From Paracoccus liaowanqingii (GTDB lineage Bacteria; Pseudomonadota; Alphaproteobacteria; Rhodobacterales; Rhodobacteraceae), in NCBI RefSeq assembly GCF_004683865.2, contig NZ_CP038439.1, forward strand, positions 169,501-233,500: DNA of 64,000 nt, read 5' to 3'. A program made the translations under genes and the position numbers. Below, piece by piece: positions 48,281 through 57,823 of the stretch (its first letter is position 1; each line of letters opens with the position of its first letter). Below the pieces are notes generated by a model, which had not been told where the DNA came from, ran no database searches, and was given only the letters and a program-made list of their open reading frames with translations.

Positions 48281-48841
48281 TCAGGGCGCAGCGGGCTTCG
48301 GGGTCAGGCTGGCGGCAAAGCCGGCGACGAAGCCCGACAGCTTGCCGCGCGTCTCGGGGTCGGTCAGGTTGCCCTCGTCGTCGAAGAGGCCGCCGGCCTT
48401 CGACACCGTCAGCCGCCCCTCGAACCAGGGCCGGGTGTTCAGGCTGCGCAGCACCGGCAGCCAGTGGGATTGCGCATGCGTGGTGCCGAAATGGCCCGGA
48501 GAGGCGCCGATCACCGCAACGGGCTTGCCTTGGAACAGCGCCTGCCCCGGGCCGCGCGACATCCAGTCGAGGACGTTCTTCATCACGCCCGGGATGCCGC
48601 TGTTGTATTCGGGGCTGACCAGCAGCAGCCCGTCGGCACGGGCCAGCTGGTCGGTCAGCGCCGCGACTGCCGGGGGGATGCCCCCGGCGGCCTCGGCATC
48701 GGCGTCATAGAGCGGCACGTCGCGGATCTGGCCGATCTCCAGCGTGACGCCCTGCGGCGCGATCGCCTGGACGGCCCGCAGCAGCCCCGCATTGTACGAG
48801 GCGCGGCGCAGGCTGCCCGCAAGTCCCAGGATCGTGGTCAT
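48281..48841 (-). CDS. NADPH-dependent FMN reductase (quinone/chromate reductase type)
   Basis: A 186-residue flavodoxin-like protein. The FMN-phosphate loop is GLAGSLRRASYNAGLLRAV near the start, and VSPEYNSGIPGVMKNVLDWM is the family signature in the middle, followed by IGASPGHFGTTHAQSHW. Relatives such as ChrR and YieF reduce quinones and other electrophiles by two electrons. It lies 24 bp downstream of the second MhqO-like gene on the same strand, consistent with a quinone-detoxification operon. Confidence 0.87.
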   Translation of the reverse strand: MTTILGLAGSLRRASYNAGLLRAVQAIAPQGVTLEIGQIRDVPLYDADAEAAGGIPPAVAALTDQLARADGLLLVSPEYNSGIPGVMKNVLDWMSRGPGQALFQGKPVAVIGASPGHFGTTHAQSHWLPVLRSLNTRPWFEGRLTVSKAGGLFDDEGNLTDPETRGKLSGFVAGFAASLTPKPAAP

Positions 48842-48865
48842 GACGCCCTCTCTTTCCGATGGGGT

Positions 48866-49798
48866 TCAGGCCAGGGGTTTCAGCCCGGCCTCGATCTGTG
48901 CGCGGCGGCCTTCCAGGAAGGGCGGCAGGGACAGGCCCTCGCCCATCGTCTCGCGCGGCTCGTCCACGTCGAAGCCCGGCCCGTCGGTCGCCAGTTCGAA
49001 CAGATTGCCCCCCGGCTCGCGGAAGTAAAGGGACCGGAAGTAGAACCGCTCGACCTCGCCCGAGGACGGCACGCGGAAACCCGCCACGCGGTCGGTCCAG
49101 GCGGTCAGGGCGGCGGTGTCGGGCACGCGGAAGGCCACGTGATGGACCCCGCCCGCCCCCTGGCGCGCCTGCGGCAGGCCGGGCTGCACGGCGACATGCA
49201 GTTCGGCCGCCGCACCACCCTCGCCCATCTCGAAGACATGGACCTGGCCCTGCCCGTCGGGGCTGGCATAGTCGCGGACTTGGCGCATGTTCATGACCTG
49301 GGTCAGCAGGGCCGCGGTGGGCGCCAGATCGGGGACCGAGATGGTGATCGGCCCCAGCCCGCGGATCTGGTGCTCGGCCGGGATGTCGCTGCCGTCCCAG
49401 GGGTGGCCTGCGGGCGCGGGGGCGGCGATCAGGCGCAGGCGCTGGCCCTCGGGATCCTCGACATCGAGGCCCGCGCGGCCGTCCTGCGTGGTGATCCGAC
49501 CCGCCAGCCCGTTCAGGCGGTCGGCCCAGAAGTCGAGGCTGTCTTCGGTCACGCGCAGCCCGGTGCGGGTGATCGCGTTGGTGCCGCGCCGCTCGGGGGC
49601 GGTGGGCCAGTCGAAGAAGGTGATGTCGGTGCCGGGGCTGCCCGCCCCGTCCGCGAAGAACAGGTGATAGGCCGAGGTGTCGTCCTGATTCACCGTCTTC
49701 TTGACCCGGCGCAGGCCCAAGGTCTGGGTGTAGAAGCGGTTGTTGCCCGGCGCATCGGCGGTGATGGCGGTCAGGTGGTGAAGTCCGGTCAGCTGCAT
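48866..49798 (-). CDS. Ring-cleaving dioxygenase, MhqO-like
   Basis: A 310-residue VOC-superfamily protein. Putative metal ligands are in [26 protein letters not shown] and [16 protein letters not shown]. The order matches Bacillus MhqO (hydroquinone-specific extradiol dioxygenase). It is first in an operon with the FMN reductase and is divergent from a LysR gene that probably controls it. About 35 percent of its landmark residues are shared with the N-terminal half of the nearby fusion protein by eye. Confidence 0.88.
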   Translation of the reverse strand: MQLTGLHHLTAITADAPGNNRFYTQTLGLRRVKKTVNQDDTSAYHLFFADGAGSPGTDITFFDWPTAPERRGTNAITRTGLRVTEDSLDFWADRLNGLAGRITTQDGRAGLDVEDPEGQRLRLIAAPAPAGHPWDGSDIPAEHQIRGLGPITISVPDLAPTAALLTQVMNMRQVRDYASPDGQGQVHVFEMGEGGAAAELHVAVQPGLPQARQGAGGVHHVAFRVPDTAALTAWTDRVAGFRVPSSGEVERFYFRSLYFREPGGNLFELATDGPGFDVDEPRETMGEGLSLPPFLEGRRAQIEAGLKPLA

Positions 49799-49911
49799 GG
49801 CAGGGTCCTTTCATCGGTGCTTGGGACCAATATGGCGCGGGTGGGGCGTTCGCGGCACCCGCGCGGGCGGCAACCCCGCGTTCGGTTCTTGCGAACGGGG
49901 CCCGGCGCGAT

Positions 49912-50877
49912 ATGGTGGCGCCGATGGCATGGTCGATCACGGATATCGAGACCTTTCTGGCGGTCCTGGATGCGGGCAGCATCTCGGGCGCGGCGGCGCG
50001 GGCGGATCTGTCCAAGTCGGTGGTCAGCAAGCGCATCAGCGATTTCGAGGCGACGCTTGGCGTGGCGCTGTTCACGCGGCATGCGGGGCGGATCGCGCCC
50101 ACCGACAGCGCGCTGTCGCTGGCCGAGCGGCTGCGCCCCGCCCTGGCCGAGCTGGTGGCGGCGACCGAAAGCGCCGCCGCGCCGCAGACGGCGCTGCGCG
50201 GGCGCTTGGCCATCGCGGCGCCGATGAGCTTCGGCATCCGTCACCTGGGCCCGGTGATCGCGGATTTCGCCCGTGCCCATCCGGGGCTGGAGATCGTGCT
50301 GGATTACGACGACCGCCAGACCGACCTGGCGCGGGCGGGGTTCGATCTGGGCCTGCGCATCGGGCATCTGAAGGACAGCAGCCTGATGGCGCGGCGCCTG
50401 TGCGAGGATCCCCGCGCGCTGGTGGCCAGCCCCGACTACCTGACGCGGCAGGGCGAGATCCGCCAGCCTGCGGACCTGGCGCGGCACGAGGTCATCGGCT
50501 ATCTGAACGCGCGCTTGGCCGAGATCTGGCCCTTCGGCGCCGAGACGGGCACGCCGCGCGCCGGCCGGATCACCGCCAACAACGGCGAGGCGATGCGCGA
50601 CATGGCCCTGGGCGGGCTGGGACTGGCGCTGCTGCCGCTGTTCATCGTGCATGACGCGCTGCGCGACGGGCGGCTGGTACGGGTGCTGCCCGACCTGCCG
50701 CAGGAGCCCCTGCCGATCAGCATGGTCTGGCCGCCGATCCGGCCGATGCCCCGCAAGACGCGCGCGCTGATCGATCACGTGGCGGGGGCGTTTTCCGAGG
50801 CGCCTCCGTGGCAGGCGGGAGTGTTGCGTCCCGCGACGGCCGGGGGGCCAGCCCCCCGGACCCCCCGGGATATTTGA
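49912..50877 (+). CDS. LysR-family transcriptional regulator
   Basis: A 321-residue regulator with an N-terminal winged helix-turn-helix (DIETFLAVLDAGSISGAAAR, SKSVVSKRISDFEATLG) and a LysR effector domain (LAIAAPMSFGIRHLGPVIAD). It is divergent from the MhqO-like dioxygenase operon, with a 113-bp gap, the usual layout for a LysR regulator and its target. ATG 49924 would give MAWSITD and is also possible. The last about 15 residues and the stop codon are encoded by a copy of the GATATTT repeat. Confidence 0.85.
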   Translation: MVAPMAWSITDIETFLAVLDAGSISGAAARADLSKSVVSKRISDFEATLGVALFTRHAGRIAPTDSALSLAERLRPALAELVAATESAAAPQTALRGRLAIAAPMSFGIRHLGPVIADFARAHPGLEIVLDYDDRQTDLARAGFDLGLRIGHLKDSSLMARRLCEDPRALVASPDYLTRQGEIRQPADLARHEVIGYLNARLAEIWPFGAETGTPRAGRITANNGEAMRDMALGGLGLALLPLFIVHDALRDGRLVRVLPDLPQEPLPISMVWPPIRPMPRKTRALIDHVAGAFSEAPPWQAGVLRPATAGGPAPRTPRDI

Positions 50878-50886
50878 GGACCAATG
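50840..50886 (+). repeat. Hairpin plus GATATTT intergenic element, copy 5, overlapping a coding end
   Basis: A perfect stem CCGGGGGGC/GCCCCCCGG with a CA loop (50840-50859) is followed by ACCCCCCGGGATATTTGAGG ACCAATG. Unlike the other four copies it begins inside a coding region: the LysR stop codon TGA (50875-50877) lies within the ATATTTGAGG part. Confidence 0.65.
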
Positions 50887-50912
50887 TAGGGCCGAGGCCC
50901 GGAGGAGACAGG

Positions 50913-51098
50913 ATGCTGGTGGATCCGAACACGCCGTTCTTCAGACCGCTCTGGGTGCGGGTGCTGTGCGTGGTGATGCCGCTGATCTGGGCCGCGGTCG
51001 AGATCTGGACCGGCAATCCGTTCTGGGCGGTTCTGTTCGGGGGGGCCGGCATCTATCTGGCGCTGGCCCTGTTCGTCTGGCGGCGGCCGGAGCCCTGA
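50913..51098 (+). CDS. Small membrane protein, DUF3329-like (probable)
   Basis: A 61-residue protein with an N-terminal FFRPLWVRV segment and two hydrophobic stretches (VLCVVMPLIWAAVEIW and WAVLFGGAGIYLALALFVW). It is a likely two-helix inner-membrane protein. The pattern resembles the short DUF3329 proteins of Rhodobacteraceae. ATG 50913 has GGAGGAG about eight bases upstream, a strong site. It is convergent with the alpha-glucosidase gene. Function unknown. Confidence 0.6.
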   Translation: MLVDPNTPFFRPLWVRVLCVVMPLIWAAVEIWTGNPFWAVLFGGAGIYLALALFVWRRPEP

Positions 51099-51123
51099 GG
51101 CCCCGGCCGCCGCCCCGGAGGGC

Positions 51124-52728
51124 TCAGGCCGCCAGGTCGGGCGCGCCGATGAGCCAGGCGAAGCCGTTGGCGGGCAGGGACAGGCGATCGCCGTCCAGCG
51201 TGGCCTGCGAGGGGCCGGTCAGGGCCGTCTCGCCGGTGACCTGCATCTGCAGCGGCTCGGGCGAGAGGTTGAAGACGGCGGTCAGCGACCGGCCGTCCTG
51301 GCTGCGGCGGAAGGCCAGGACCGGCTCGGGCAGGTCGAGGAACCGGGTCTGTCCCCACCGCAGTTCCGGCTGGTTCCTGCGGAAGGCCAGCGTCGCGCGA
51401 TAGGCCGCCAGCACGCTGTCGTTGCGGCCCTGCTGATGGGCCACGGCGCGCAGGGACTGCTCGTCCTTGACCGGCAGCCACGGCACGCTGTCCGAGAACC
51501 CGGCATGGGGTTCGGTCGCGTCCCAGACCATCGGCGTGCGGCAGCCGTCGCGGCCGCGGACCTCGGGCCAGAAGCGCAGGGCGGGCGGGTCGGTCAGCTC
51601 GTGATATTCGAGCGTCGTTTCGGTCTGGCCCAGCTCCTCGCCCTGATAGAGGCAGATGGTGCCGGGGAAGGACAGCAGCATCGCCGCCGACTGCCGGGCC
51701 AGCGCGTCGGGATCGGTGGCATGATCCGCCCATCGGGACACGTGGCGCACCACGTCGTGGTTCGAGAAGGACCAGCAGGCATGGCTGTCGGGCGCGTGGT
51801 CATGCACCCCCTGGATCGTGTGGCGGAAATGCGCGGCGGTGAACTCCTCGCTGAGCAGGCCGAAGCTGTAGCACATGTGCAGCAGGTCGTCCCCGGCGGT
51901 GTATTCGGCCATCAGGTCGATGGCGGGCTGGCCCAGCTCTCCGATCTCTCCGACCATCATGCGGGCGTCGTATTCGTCGGTCAGCGCCCGCATCCGCTTG
52001 AGGAAGGCGATGTTCTCGGGGCGGTTCTTGGAATGGGTGTGGCGCTGGCGCGGGAAGGTCTCGGGGCCGTCATAGTCGGGGTTGGGCGGGTTGTCGCGCA
52101 GCCGGTCGTCGTGGAAGTAGTAGTTCACCGTGTCCAGCCGGAAGCCGTCGACGCCGCGGTCCAGCCAGAAGCGCATCGTGTCCAGCAGCGCGTCCTGCAC
52201 CGCCGGGTTCCACATGTTCAGGTCGGGCTGCTCGGCCAGGAAGTTGTGCAGGAAGTACTGCCGCCGGCGCGGCTCCCATTCCCATGCGGGGCCCCCGAAG
52301 ACCGAGGGCCAGTTGTTGGGGGGCGTGCCGTCGGGCTTGGGATCGGCCCAGACATACCAGTCGGCGCGCGGGTTCGTGCGGTCGGCGCGGCTTTCGGCGA
52401 ACCAGGGGTGCCTGTCGCTGGAATGGCTGATGACCTGATCGATGATGACCTTCAGGCCCAGCTGATGCGCGCGCGCCACCAGCGCGTCGAAATCAGAGAG
52501 GGTGCCGAACAGCGGGTCGATGTCGGTGTAGTCGGCGACATCATAGCCCATGTCCTTCTGCGGCGAGGTGAAGATGGGCGACAGCCAGATCGCATCCGCC
52601 CCCAGCCCGGCCACGTGGTCCAGCCGCCGGGTGATGCCCGGCAGGTCGCCGATCCCGTCGCCGTCGCTGTCCTGAAAGCTGCGTGGATAGATCTGATAGA
52701 TCACCGCGTCCCGCCACCATTCCGCCAT
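51124..52728 (-). CDS. Alpha-glucosidase, GH13 family
   Basis: A 534-residue GH13 (oligo-1,6-glucosidase/alpha-glucosidase type) enzyme. The N-terminal WWRDAVIYQIYPRSFQDSDG and GIGDLPGITRRLDHVAGLGA lead to the active-site motifs VDGFRLDTVNYYF (nucleophile Asp), MMVGEIGEL (acid Glu) and SFSNHDVVRHVS (third Asp). ATG 52728 has AGGAG eight bases upstream. No signal peptide is seen, so it is cytoplasmic and hydrolyses malto-oligosaccharides or similar sugars. It is divergent from glgB. Confidence 0.92.
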   Translation of the reverse strand: MAEWWRDAVIYQIYPRSFQDSDGDGIGDLPGITRRLDHVAGLGADAIWLSPIFTSPQKDMGYDVADYTDIDPLFGTLSDFDALVARAHQLGLKVIIDQVISHSSDRHPWFAESRADRTNPRADWYVWADPKPDGTPPNNWPSVFGGPAWEWEPRRRQYFLHNFLAEQPDLNMWNPAVQDALLDTMRFWLDRGVDGFRLDTVNYYFHDDRLRDNPPNPDYDGPETFPRQRHTHSKNRPENIAFLKRMRALTDEYDARMMVGEIGELGQPAIDLMAEYTAGDDLLHMCYSFGLLSEEFTAAHFRHTIQGVHDHAPDSHACWSFSNHDVVRHVSRWADHATDPDALARQSAAMLLSFPGTICLYQGEELGQTETTLEYHELTDPPALRFWPEVRGRDGCRTPMVWDATEPHAGFSDSVPWLPVKDEQSLRAVAHQQGRNDSVLAAYRATLAFRRNQPELRWGQTRFLDLPEPVLAFRRSQDGRSLTAVFNLSPEPLQMQVTGETALTGPSQATLDGDRLSLPANGFAWLIGAPDLAA

Positions 52729-52851
52729 TCCGTCATCTCCTTGGATCCTGCGAAGTCGCGCGCATCGTGCCCCAGTTGGCCGGGACGAAAAAGGTGGGAT
52801 CGGCATCAGGCAGCGGATTGCCCCCGGCCGTGACGGGGCTAAGGTGGGGGC

Positions 52852-55035
52852 ATGGACATTTTGACACAGCCGCCAGCGATCAGCCCGGAGGACCGGCGCG
52901 CCCTCGATCGGGGGACGTGCGACCGGCCCTTCGCGATCCTGGGCCCCCGTCCCTTGGCGGACGGGCAGTGGCTGACGGTCCATCATCCCGACCTGGCCAC
53001 CCTGTCGGTCGAGACCGGGGCGGGACGGACCGACCTGCCCCGGCTGGAGGGCGATCTGTTCGCCGGGCGCATCCCCCCCGGGCCCTACCGGCTGCATGCC
53101 CGGTCGCGCGACGGGGCGGACTGGCAGTTCGACGACCCCTATCGCTTCGGCCCGGTGCTGGGCGAGGTCGATCTGCACCTGCTGGCCGAGGGCACGCATC
53201 GCCACCTGTGGCGGGCGCTTGGCGCGCATGTGGTCCGGCACGAGGGCACCGCCGGCACGCATTTCGCGGTCTGGGCGCCCAATGCGCGCCGCGTCTCGGT
53301 CGTGGGGCAGTTCAATGCCTGGGACGGGCGGCGCCATCCGATGCGCCGCGTGGGCCAGGGGGTCTGGGAGATCTTCCTGCCCGGCCTGGCCGAGGGCGCG
53401 CTCTACAAGTACGAGATCCTGGATGCGCAGGGGGGCGTGCTGCAGAAGGCCGATCCGGTGGGCTTCGGCAGCCAGCACCCGCCCGAGAAGGCCAGCGTGG
53501 TCCGCGACATCACCGGCTATGGCTGGAAGGACGGACCTTGGATGGCGGGCCGGGCGGCGCTGCAGGATCGCGGCGCGCCGATCAGCATCTACGAGGTGCA
53601 TCCGGGCAGCTGGCGGCGGCGGCAGGACGATGGCGGGCGGCCCCTGTCCTATCAGGAGATGGCGCGCGAGCTGGTCGCCTATGCCCGCGACATGGGCTTC
53701 ACGCATCTGGAGCTGATGCCGGTCAGCGAGTTTCCCTTCGACGGGTCCTGGGGCTATCAGCCGGTGGGGCTGTTTGCGCCGACCATCCGCTTCGGCCCGC
53801 CGCACGAGTTCCGCGATCTGGTGGACGCTGCGCATCAGGCTGGGCTGGGGGTGCTGCTGGACTGGGTGCCCGGGCATTTCCCGACCGATGCCCATGGGCT
53901 GGCGCGCTTCGACGGCACCGAACTTTACGAACATGCCGACCCGCGCGAGGGGTTCCATCAGGACTGGAACACCCTGATCTACAATTACGGCCGGGTCGAG
54001 GTGCGCAATTTCCTGATCGCCAATGCGGTCTACTGGCTGCAGGAATACCATGTCGACGGGCTGCGCGTGGATGCGGTGGCATCCATGCTCTACCGGGACT
54101 ACTCGCGCAGGGACGGCGAATGGGTGCCCAACCGGGATGGCGGGCGCGAGAACTACGAGGCGATCGCGTTTCTGCAGGCCATGAACGTCACCGCCTATGG
54201 CGAGGCGCCGGGCATCATGACCATGGCCGAGGAAAGCACCTCCTATCCCGGGGTCTCGGCCCCGGTCGATGCGGGGGGCCTGGGCTTCGGGTTCAAGTGG
54301 AACATGGGCTGGATGAACGACGTGCTGCGCTACATGAGCCGCGATCCGGTCCATCGGCGCCATCACCACGATCTGCTGACCTTCGGCCTGACCTATGCGT
54401 TCAGCGAGAATTTCATCCTGCCGATCAGCCATGACGAGGTCGTCCACGGCAAGGGCAGCCTGCTGCACAAGATGCCGGGCGACGACTGGCAGCGCTTCGC
54501 CAACCTGCGCGCCTTCTACGGCTTCATGTGGGGCCATCCGGGCAAGAAGCTGCTGTTCATGGGCTGCGAGTTCGGCCAGCCCGAGGAATGGAACCACAAC
54601 GGAGAGCTGAACTGGCAGGCCGCCGGCCAACCGATGCACCAAGGGGTGCAGGCGCTGGTGCGCGACCTGAACCATCTCTATGCCGCCACGCCCGCCCTGC
54701 ACGCGAAGGACGCCGATCCCGAGGGGTTCCAGTGGATCGCCACGGATTCCGCGCAGTCGACCTTCGCCTGGATCCGGCGCGGGAACGACGGCGACGCGCC
54801 GGTGGTGGTGGCGTGCAACTTCACCCCCGTGCCGCGCCCCGGCTTCCGGATCGGCGTGCCGCAGGGCGGCCGCTGGCGCGAGGCGGTGAACACCGATGCC
54901 GCGGTCTATGGCGGCAGCGGCAGCGGCAATCTGGGCGGGGTCGTGGCAGATGGGGAACCTCGGGACGGCCAGCCGGTTTCGATGGCAGTGACGTTGCCGC
55001 CGTTGTCGGTGGTGATCTTCGTGGCCGAAGACTGA
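52852..55035 (+). CDS. glgB: 1,4-alpha-glucan branching enzyme GlgB
   Basis: A 727-residue GH13 branching enzyme with N-terminal glycogen-branching (CBM48) modules (residues 1-220), containing [20 protein letters not shown]. The catalytic barrel has [27 protein letters not shown] (nucleophile Asp), [13 protein letters not shown] (acid Glu) and [20 protein letters not shown]. It is first of the five-gene rightward cluster glgB-glgC-glgA-glgX-glgP. Confidence 0.96.
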   Translation: MDILTQPPAISPEDRRALDRGTCDRPFAILGPRPLADGQWLTVHHPDLATLSVETGAGRTDLPRLEGDLFAGRIPPGPYRLHARSRDGADWQFDDPYRFGPVLGEVDLHLLAEGTHRHLWRALGAHVVRHEGTAGTHFAVWAPNARRVSVVGQFNAWDGRRHPMRRVGQGVWEIFLPGLAEGALYKYEILDAQGGVLQKADPVGFGSQHPPEKASVVRDITGYGWKDGPWMAGRAALQDRGAPISIYEVHPGSWRRRQDDGGRPLSYQEMARELVAYARDMGFTHLELMPVSEFPFDGSWGYQPVGLFAPTIRFGPPHEFRDLVDAAHQAGLGVLLDWVPGHFPTDAHGLARFDGTELYEHADPREGFHQDWNTLIYNYGRVEVRNFLIANAVYWLQEYHVDGLRVDAVASMLYRDYSRRDGEWVPNRDGGRENYEAIAFLQAMNVTAYGEAPGIMTMAEESTSYPGVSAPVDAGGLGFGFKWNMGWMNDVLRYMSRDPVHRRHHHDLLTFGLTYAFSENFILPISHDEVVHGKGSLLHKMPGDDWQRFANLRAFYGFMWGHPGKKLLFMGCEFGQPEEWNHNGELNWQAAGQPMHQGVQALVRDLNHLYAATPALHAKDADPEGFQWIATDSAQSTFAWIRRGNDGDAPVVVACNFTPVPRPGFRIGVPQGGRWREAVNTDAAVYGGSGSGNLGGVVADGEPRDGQPVSMAVTLPPLSVVIFVAED

Positions 55036-55057
55036 AATTCTGATGGGGGGGAGCCCA

Positions 55058-56317
55058 ATGGTGGAAACGCAACGGTTGACGCGCCGCGCAATGGCATTCG
55101 TGCTGGCAGGGGGCCGGGGCAGCCGGCTGAGGGAGCTGACGGACCGGCGGGTGAAGCCCGCCGTGTTCTTCGGCGGCAAGACCCGGATCATCGATTTCGC
55201 GCTGTCGAACGCGATGAACTCCGGCATCCGCAAGATCGCGGTGGCGACGCAGTACAAGGCGCACAGCCTGATCCGGCATTGCCAGCGCGGCTGGAACTTC
55301 TTCAGCCCGGAACGCAACGAGTTCCTGGACATCCTGCCTGCCAGCCAGCGCACGTCCGAAAATCACTGGTATCGCGGCACCGCCGACGCGGTGACGCAGA
55401 ACATCGACATCGTGGACGATTACGACGTCGACTACATCGTGATCCTGGCGGGCGACCACATCTACAAGATGGATTACGAGATCATGCTGCGCGAGCATGT
55501 GAAAAGCGGCGCGGACGTGACCGTCGGCTGCCTGACCGTGCCGCGGCTGGAGGCCAGCGCCTTCGGCGTCATGGACGTGGACGAGACGGGGCGGATCGTG
55601 TCCTTCCTAGAAAAACCCGCCGATCCGCCCGCCATGCCGGGTCAGCCCGACAAGGCTCTGGCCTCGATGGGGATCTATGTCTTCAGCTGGGCGTTCCTGC
55701 GGGACCTGCTGGTGCGCGATGCCGAGGACACGAATTCCAGCCATGATTTCGGCACCGACCTGATCCCCGGCATCGTCAGGAACGGCAAGGCGATGGCGCA
55801 TCGCTTCGACACCTCCTGCGTGCGCGAGCCCGGGGCGCCGGCCTACTGGAAGGACGTGGGCACGGTCGATGCCTTCTGGCAGGCCAATATCGACCTGACG
55901 GACTTCACCCCCGAACTGGACCTGTGGGACCGCGACTGGCCGATCTGGACCTATTCCGAAAGCACCCCGCCCGCCAAGTTCATCCATGACGAGGCCGACC
56001 GCCGGGGCGTGGCCGTGTCCTCGATGGTGTCGGGGGGCTGCATCATCTCGGGGACCGAGATCCGCAACTCGCTGCTGTTCACGCAGGTCCATACCAACAG
56101 CTACGCCATCCTGGACCATGCGGTGGTGCTGCCCCATGTCACCGTCCAGCGCCATGCGCGGCTGAAGAACGTGGTGATCGACAGCCGCGTCATCATTCCC
56201 GAGGGGCTGGTCGTGGGCGAGGACCCGGAGGAGGACGCCAAGTGGTTCCGCGTCAGCGAGGGCGGCATCACCCTGATCACCCAGGACATGCTGGACCGCC
56301 GGGCGGCGGGCCTGTGA
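55058..56317 (+). CDS. glgC: Glucose-1-phosphate adenylyltransferase GlgC
   Basis: A 419-residue nucleotidyltransferase making ADP-glucose, the committed step of glycogen synthesis. It contains [20 protein letters not shown] at the N-terminus, [28 protein letters not shown] and a C-terminal left-handed beta-helix with allosteric sites. ATG 55058 has GGGGGAG five bases upstream. ATG 55043 would add five residues. It shares one base with glgA. Confidence 0.96.
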   Translation: MVETQRLTRRAMAFVLAGGRGSRLRELTDRRVKPAVFFGGKTRIIDFALSNAMNSGIRKIAVATQYKAHSLIRHCQRGWNFFSPERNEFLDILPASQRTSENHWYRGTADAVTQNIDIVDDYDVDYIVILAGDHIYKMDYEIMLREHVKSGADVTVGCLTVPRLEASAFGVMDVDETGRIVSFLEKPADPPAMPGQPDKALASMGIYVFSWAFLRDLLVRDAEDTNSSHDFGTDLIPGIVRNGKAMAHRFDTSCVREPGAPAYWKDVGTVDAFWQANIDLTDFTPELDLWDRDWPIWTYSESTPPAKFIHDEADRRGVAVSSMVSGGCIISGTEIRNSLLFTQVHTNSYAILDHAVVLPHVTVQRHARLKNVVIDSRVIIPEGLVVGEDPEEDAKWFRVSEGGITLITQDMLDRRAAGL

Positions 56318-57741
56318 TGCAGGTCCTGTCGGTCGCCTCGGAATGCGCGCCCCTGGTCAAGACCGGGGGGCTGGCCGATGTCACGGGCGCGCTGCCCGGC
56401 GCGCTGAAGGGTGCGGGCGTGCGGATGCGCACGCTGCTGCCGGGCTATGCGGCGGTGATGCCCGCGCTGCAGGACCCGGTGGCCGTGGAGCATTTCGACG
56501 ACCTCTTCGGCGGACCGGCGACCCTGTTCGAGGCGCATGCCAAGGGGCTGGACCTGCTGGTGATCGACGCGCCGCATCTGTACGGGCGGCCGGGCAATCC
56601 CTATTCCGGGCCGGACGGGCGCGACTGGCCCGACAATCCCGAACGCTTCGCCGCCCTGTCATGGGTGGGCGCGCATGTCGCGGCCCACGGGGCGGGCGGC
56701 TGGCGGCCGCAGGTGCTGCACGGGCATGACTGGCAGGCGGGGTTCATGACCGAATACCTGCGCGGCTTCGGGGCGGGCGACGTGCGCACCGTCCTGACCA
56801 TCCACAACATCGCCTTCACCGGCGCGACCGACCGCACCCGGATCGACGCGCTGCGGCTGGATCCCTGGCGCTTCCACCCCGAGGGCTATGAGTTTTACGG
56901 CGCCGTCTCGGCGCTCAAGGCGGGGCTGATGGGGGCGGATGCGCTGACCACGGTCTCGCCCAGCTATGCCGAGGAGCTGATGACCCCCGAGTTCGGCATG
57001 GGGCTGGACGGGGTGATGCGCCGCCGGCAGGGCGCGCTGACCGGCATCCTGAACGGCATCGACGACGCGATGTGGAACCCTGCCACCGATCCCGCGATCA
57101 TCCGCTATGACGACCCGGCGGACAAGCGCCACGCCAAGGCCGCCCTGCAGACCGAACTGGGCCTGCCGCAGGCGGCGGGGCCGCTCTGCGTGATCGTCTC
57201 GCGCATGACCCATCAGAAGGGGCTGGACCTGGTGCTGGAGACGCTGCCCGAACTGCTGGGGCAGGGCGGGCAGCTGGCGGTGCTGGGCTCGGGCGATCCG
57301 GGGCTGGAGGAGGCGTTCCGGCAGGCCGCGCGGGATCCGAACGTGGCGGTCCGCATCGGCTATGACGAGGCCTTCTCGCACCGGCTGATCGCGGGCGGGG
57401 ATGCGATCCTGGTCCCCTCGCGGTTCGAGCCCTGCGGCCTGACGCAGATGTACGGGCTGCGCTATGGCACGGTGCCGGTCGTGGCGCTGACCGGAGGGCT
57501 GGCCGACACGGTCATCCCGGCCTCTCCCGCCGCGCTGGCGCAGGGGGTGGCGACGGGCATCCAGTTCGCCCCGGTCACGGCCGGCGCGCTGCGCAGCGCG
57601 CTGGCGCGGCTCGGCACGCTGTACCGCGATCCCGACACATGGTCCCGCCTGCAGCGGAACGCCATGGCCCAGCCCGTCGGCTGGAGCAGGTCGGCCCAGG
57701 CCTATGCCGATCTTTACGCAACCCTCACCCATCGGGGATAG
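56317..57741 (+). CDS. glgA: Glycogen synthase GlgA
   Basis: A 474-residue GT5 enzyme that adds glucose from ADP-glucose. The N-terminal motif VLSVASECAPLVKTGGLADV includes the KTGGL ADP-glucose site. LHGHDWQAGFMTEYLR, TILNGIDDAMW-like ILNGIDDAMWNPATD and IVSRMTHQKGLDLVLETLP follow. A second KTGGL-like ALTGGLADTVI marks the C-terminal domain. It starts on the last base of the glgC stop codon (TGATG), so it is tightly coupled. Confidence 0.95.
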   Translation: MQVLSVASECAPLVKTGGLADVTGALPGALKGAGVRMRTLLPGYAAVMPALQDPVAVEHFDDLFGGPATLFEAHAKGLDLLVIDAPHLYGRPGNPYSGPDGRDWPDNPERFAALSWVGAHVAAHGAGGWRPQVLHGHDWQAGFMTEYLRGFGAGDVRTVLTIHNIAFTGATDRTRIDALRLDPWRFHPEGYEFYGAVSALKAGLMGADALTTVSPSYAEELMTPEFGMGLDGVMRRRQGALTGILNGIDDAMWNPATDPAIIRYDDPADKRHAKAALQTELGLPQAAGPLCVIVSRMTHQKGLDLVLETLPELLGQGGQLAVLGSGDPGLEEAFRQAARDPNVAVRIGYDEAFSHRLIAGGDAILVPSRFEPCGLTQMYGLRYGTVPVVALTGGLADTVIPASPAALAQGVATGIQFAPVTAGALRSALARLGTLYRDPDTWSRLQRNAMAQPVGWSRSAQAYADLYATLTHRG

Positions 57742-57823
57742 GCTTGCGCCCGGCGACCGATCCGACGATGCATCGACGGCAGGCTGCGGGACTTGGCCCG
57801 GATGACGGCCCTTTGACGACGGG

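Noticed and set aside
52729..55353. Extension of the alpha-glucosidase frame through glgB on the minus strand
   Set aside because: The real start at 52728 has a good ribosome site. The upstream extension is antisense to glgB and lacks any domain.
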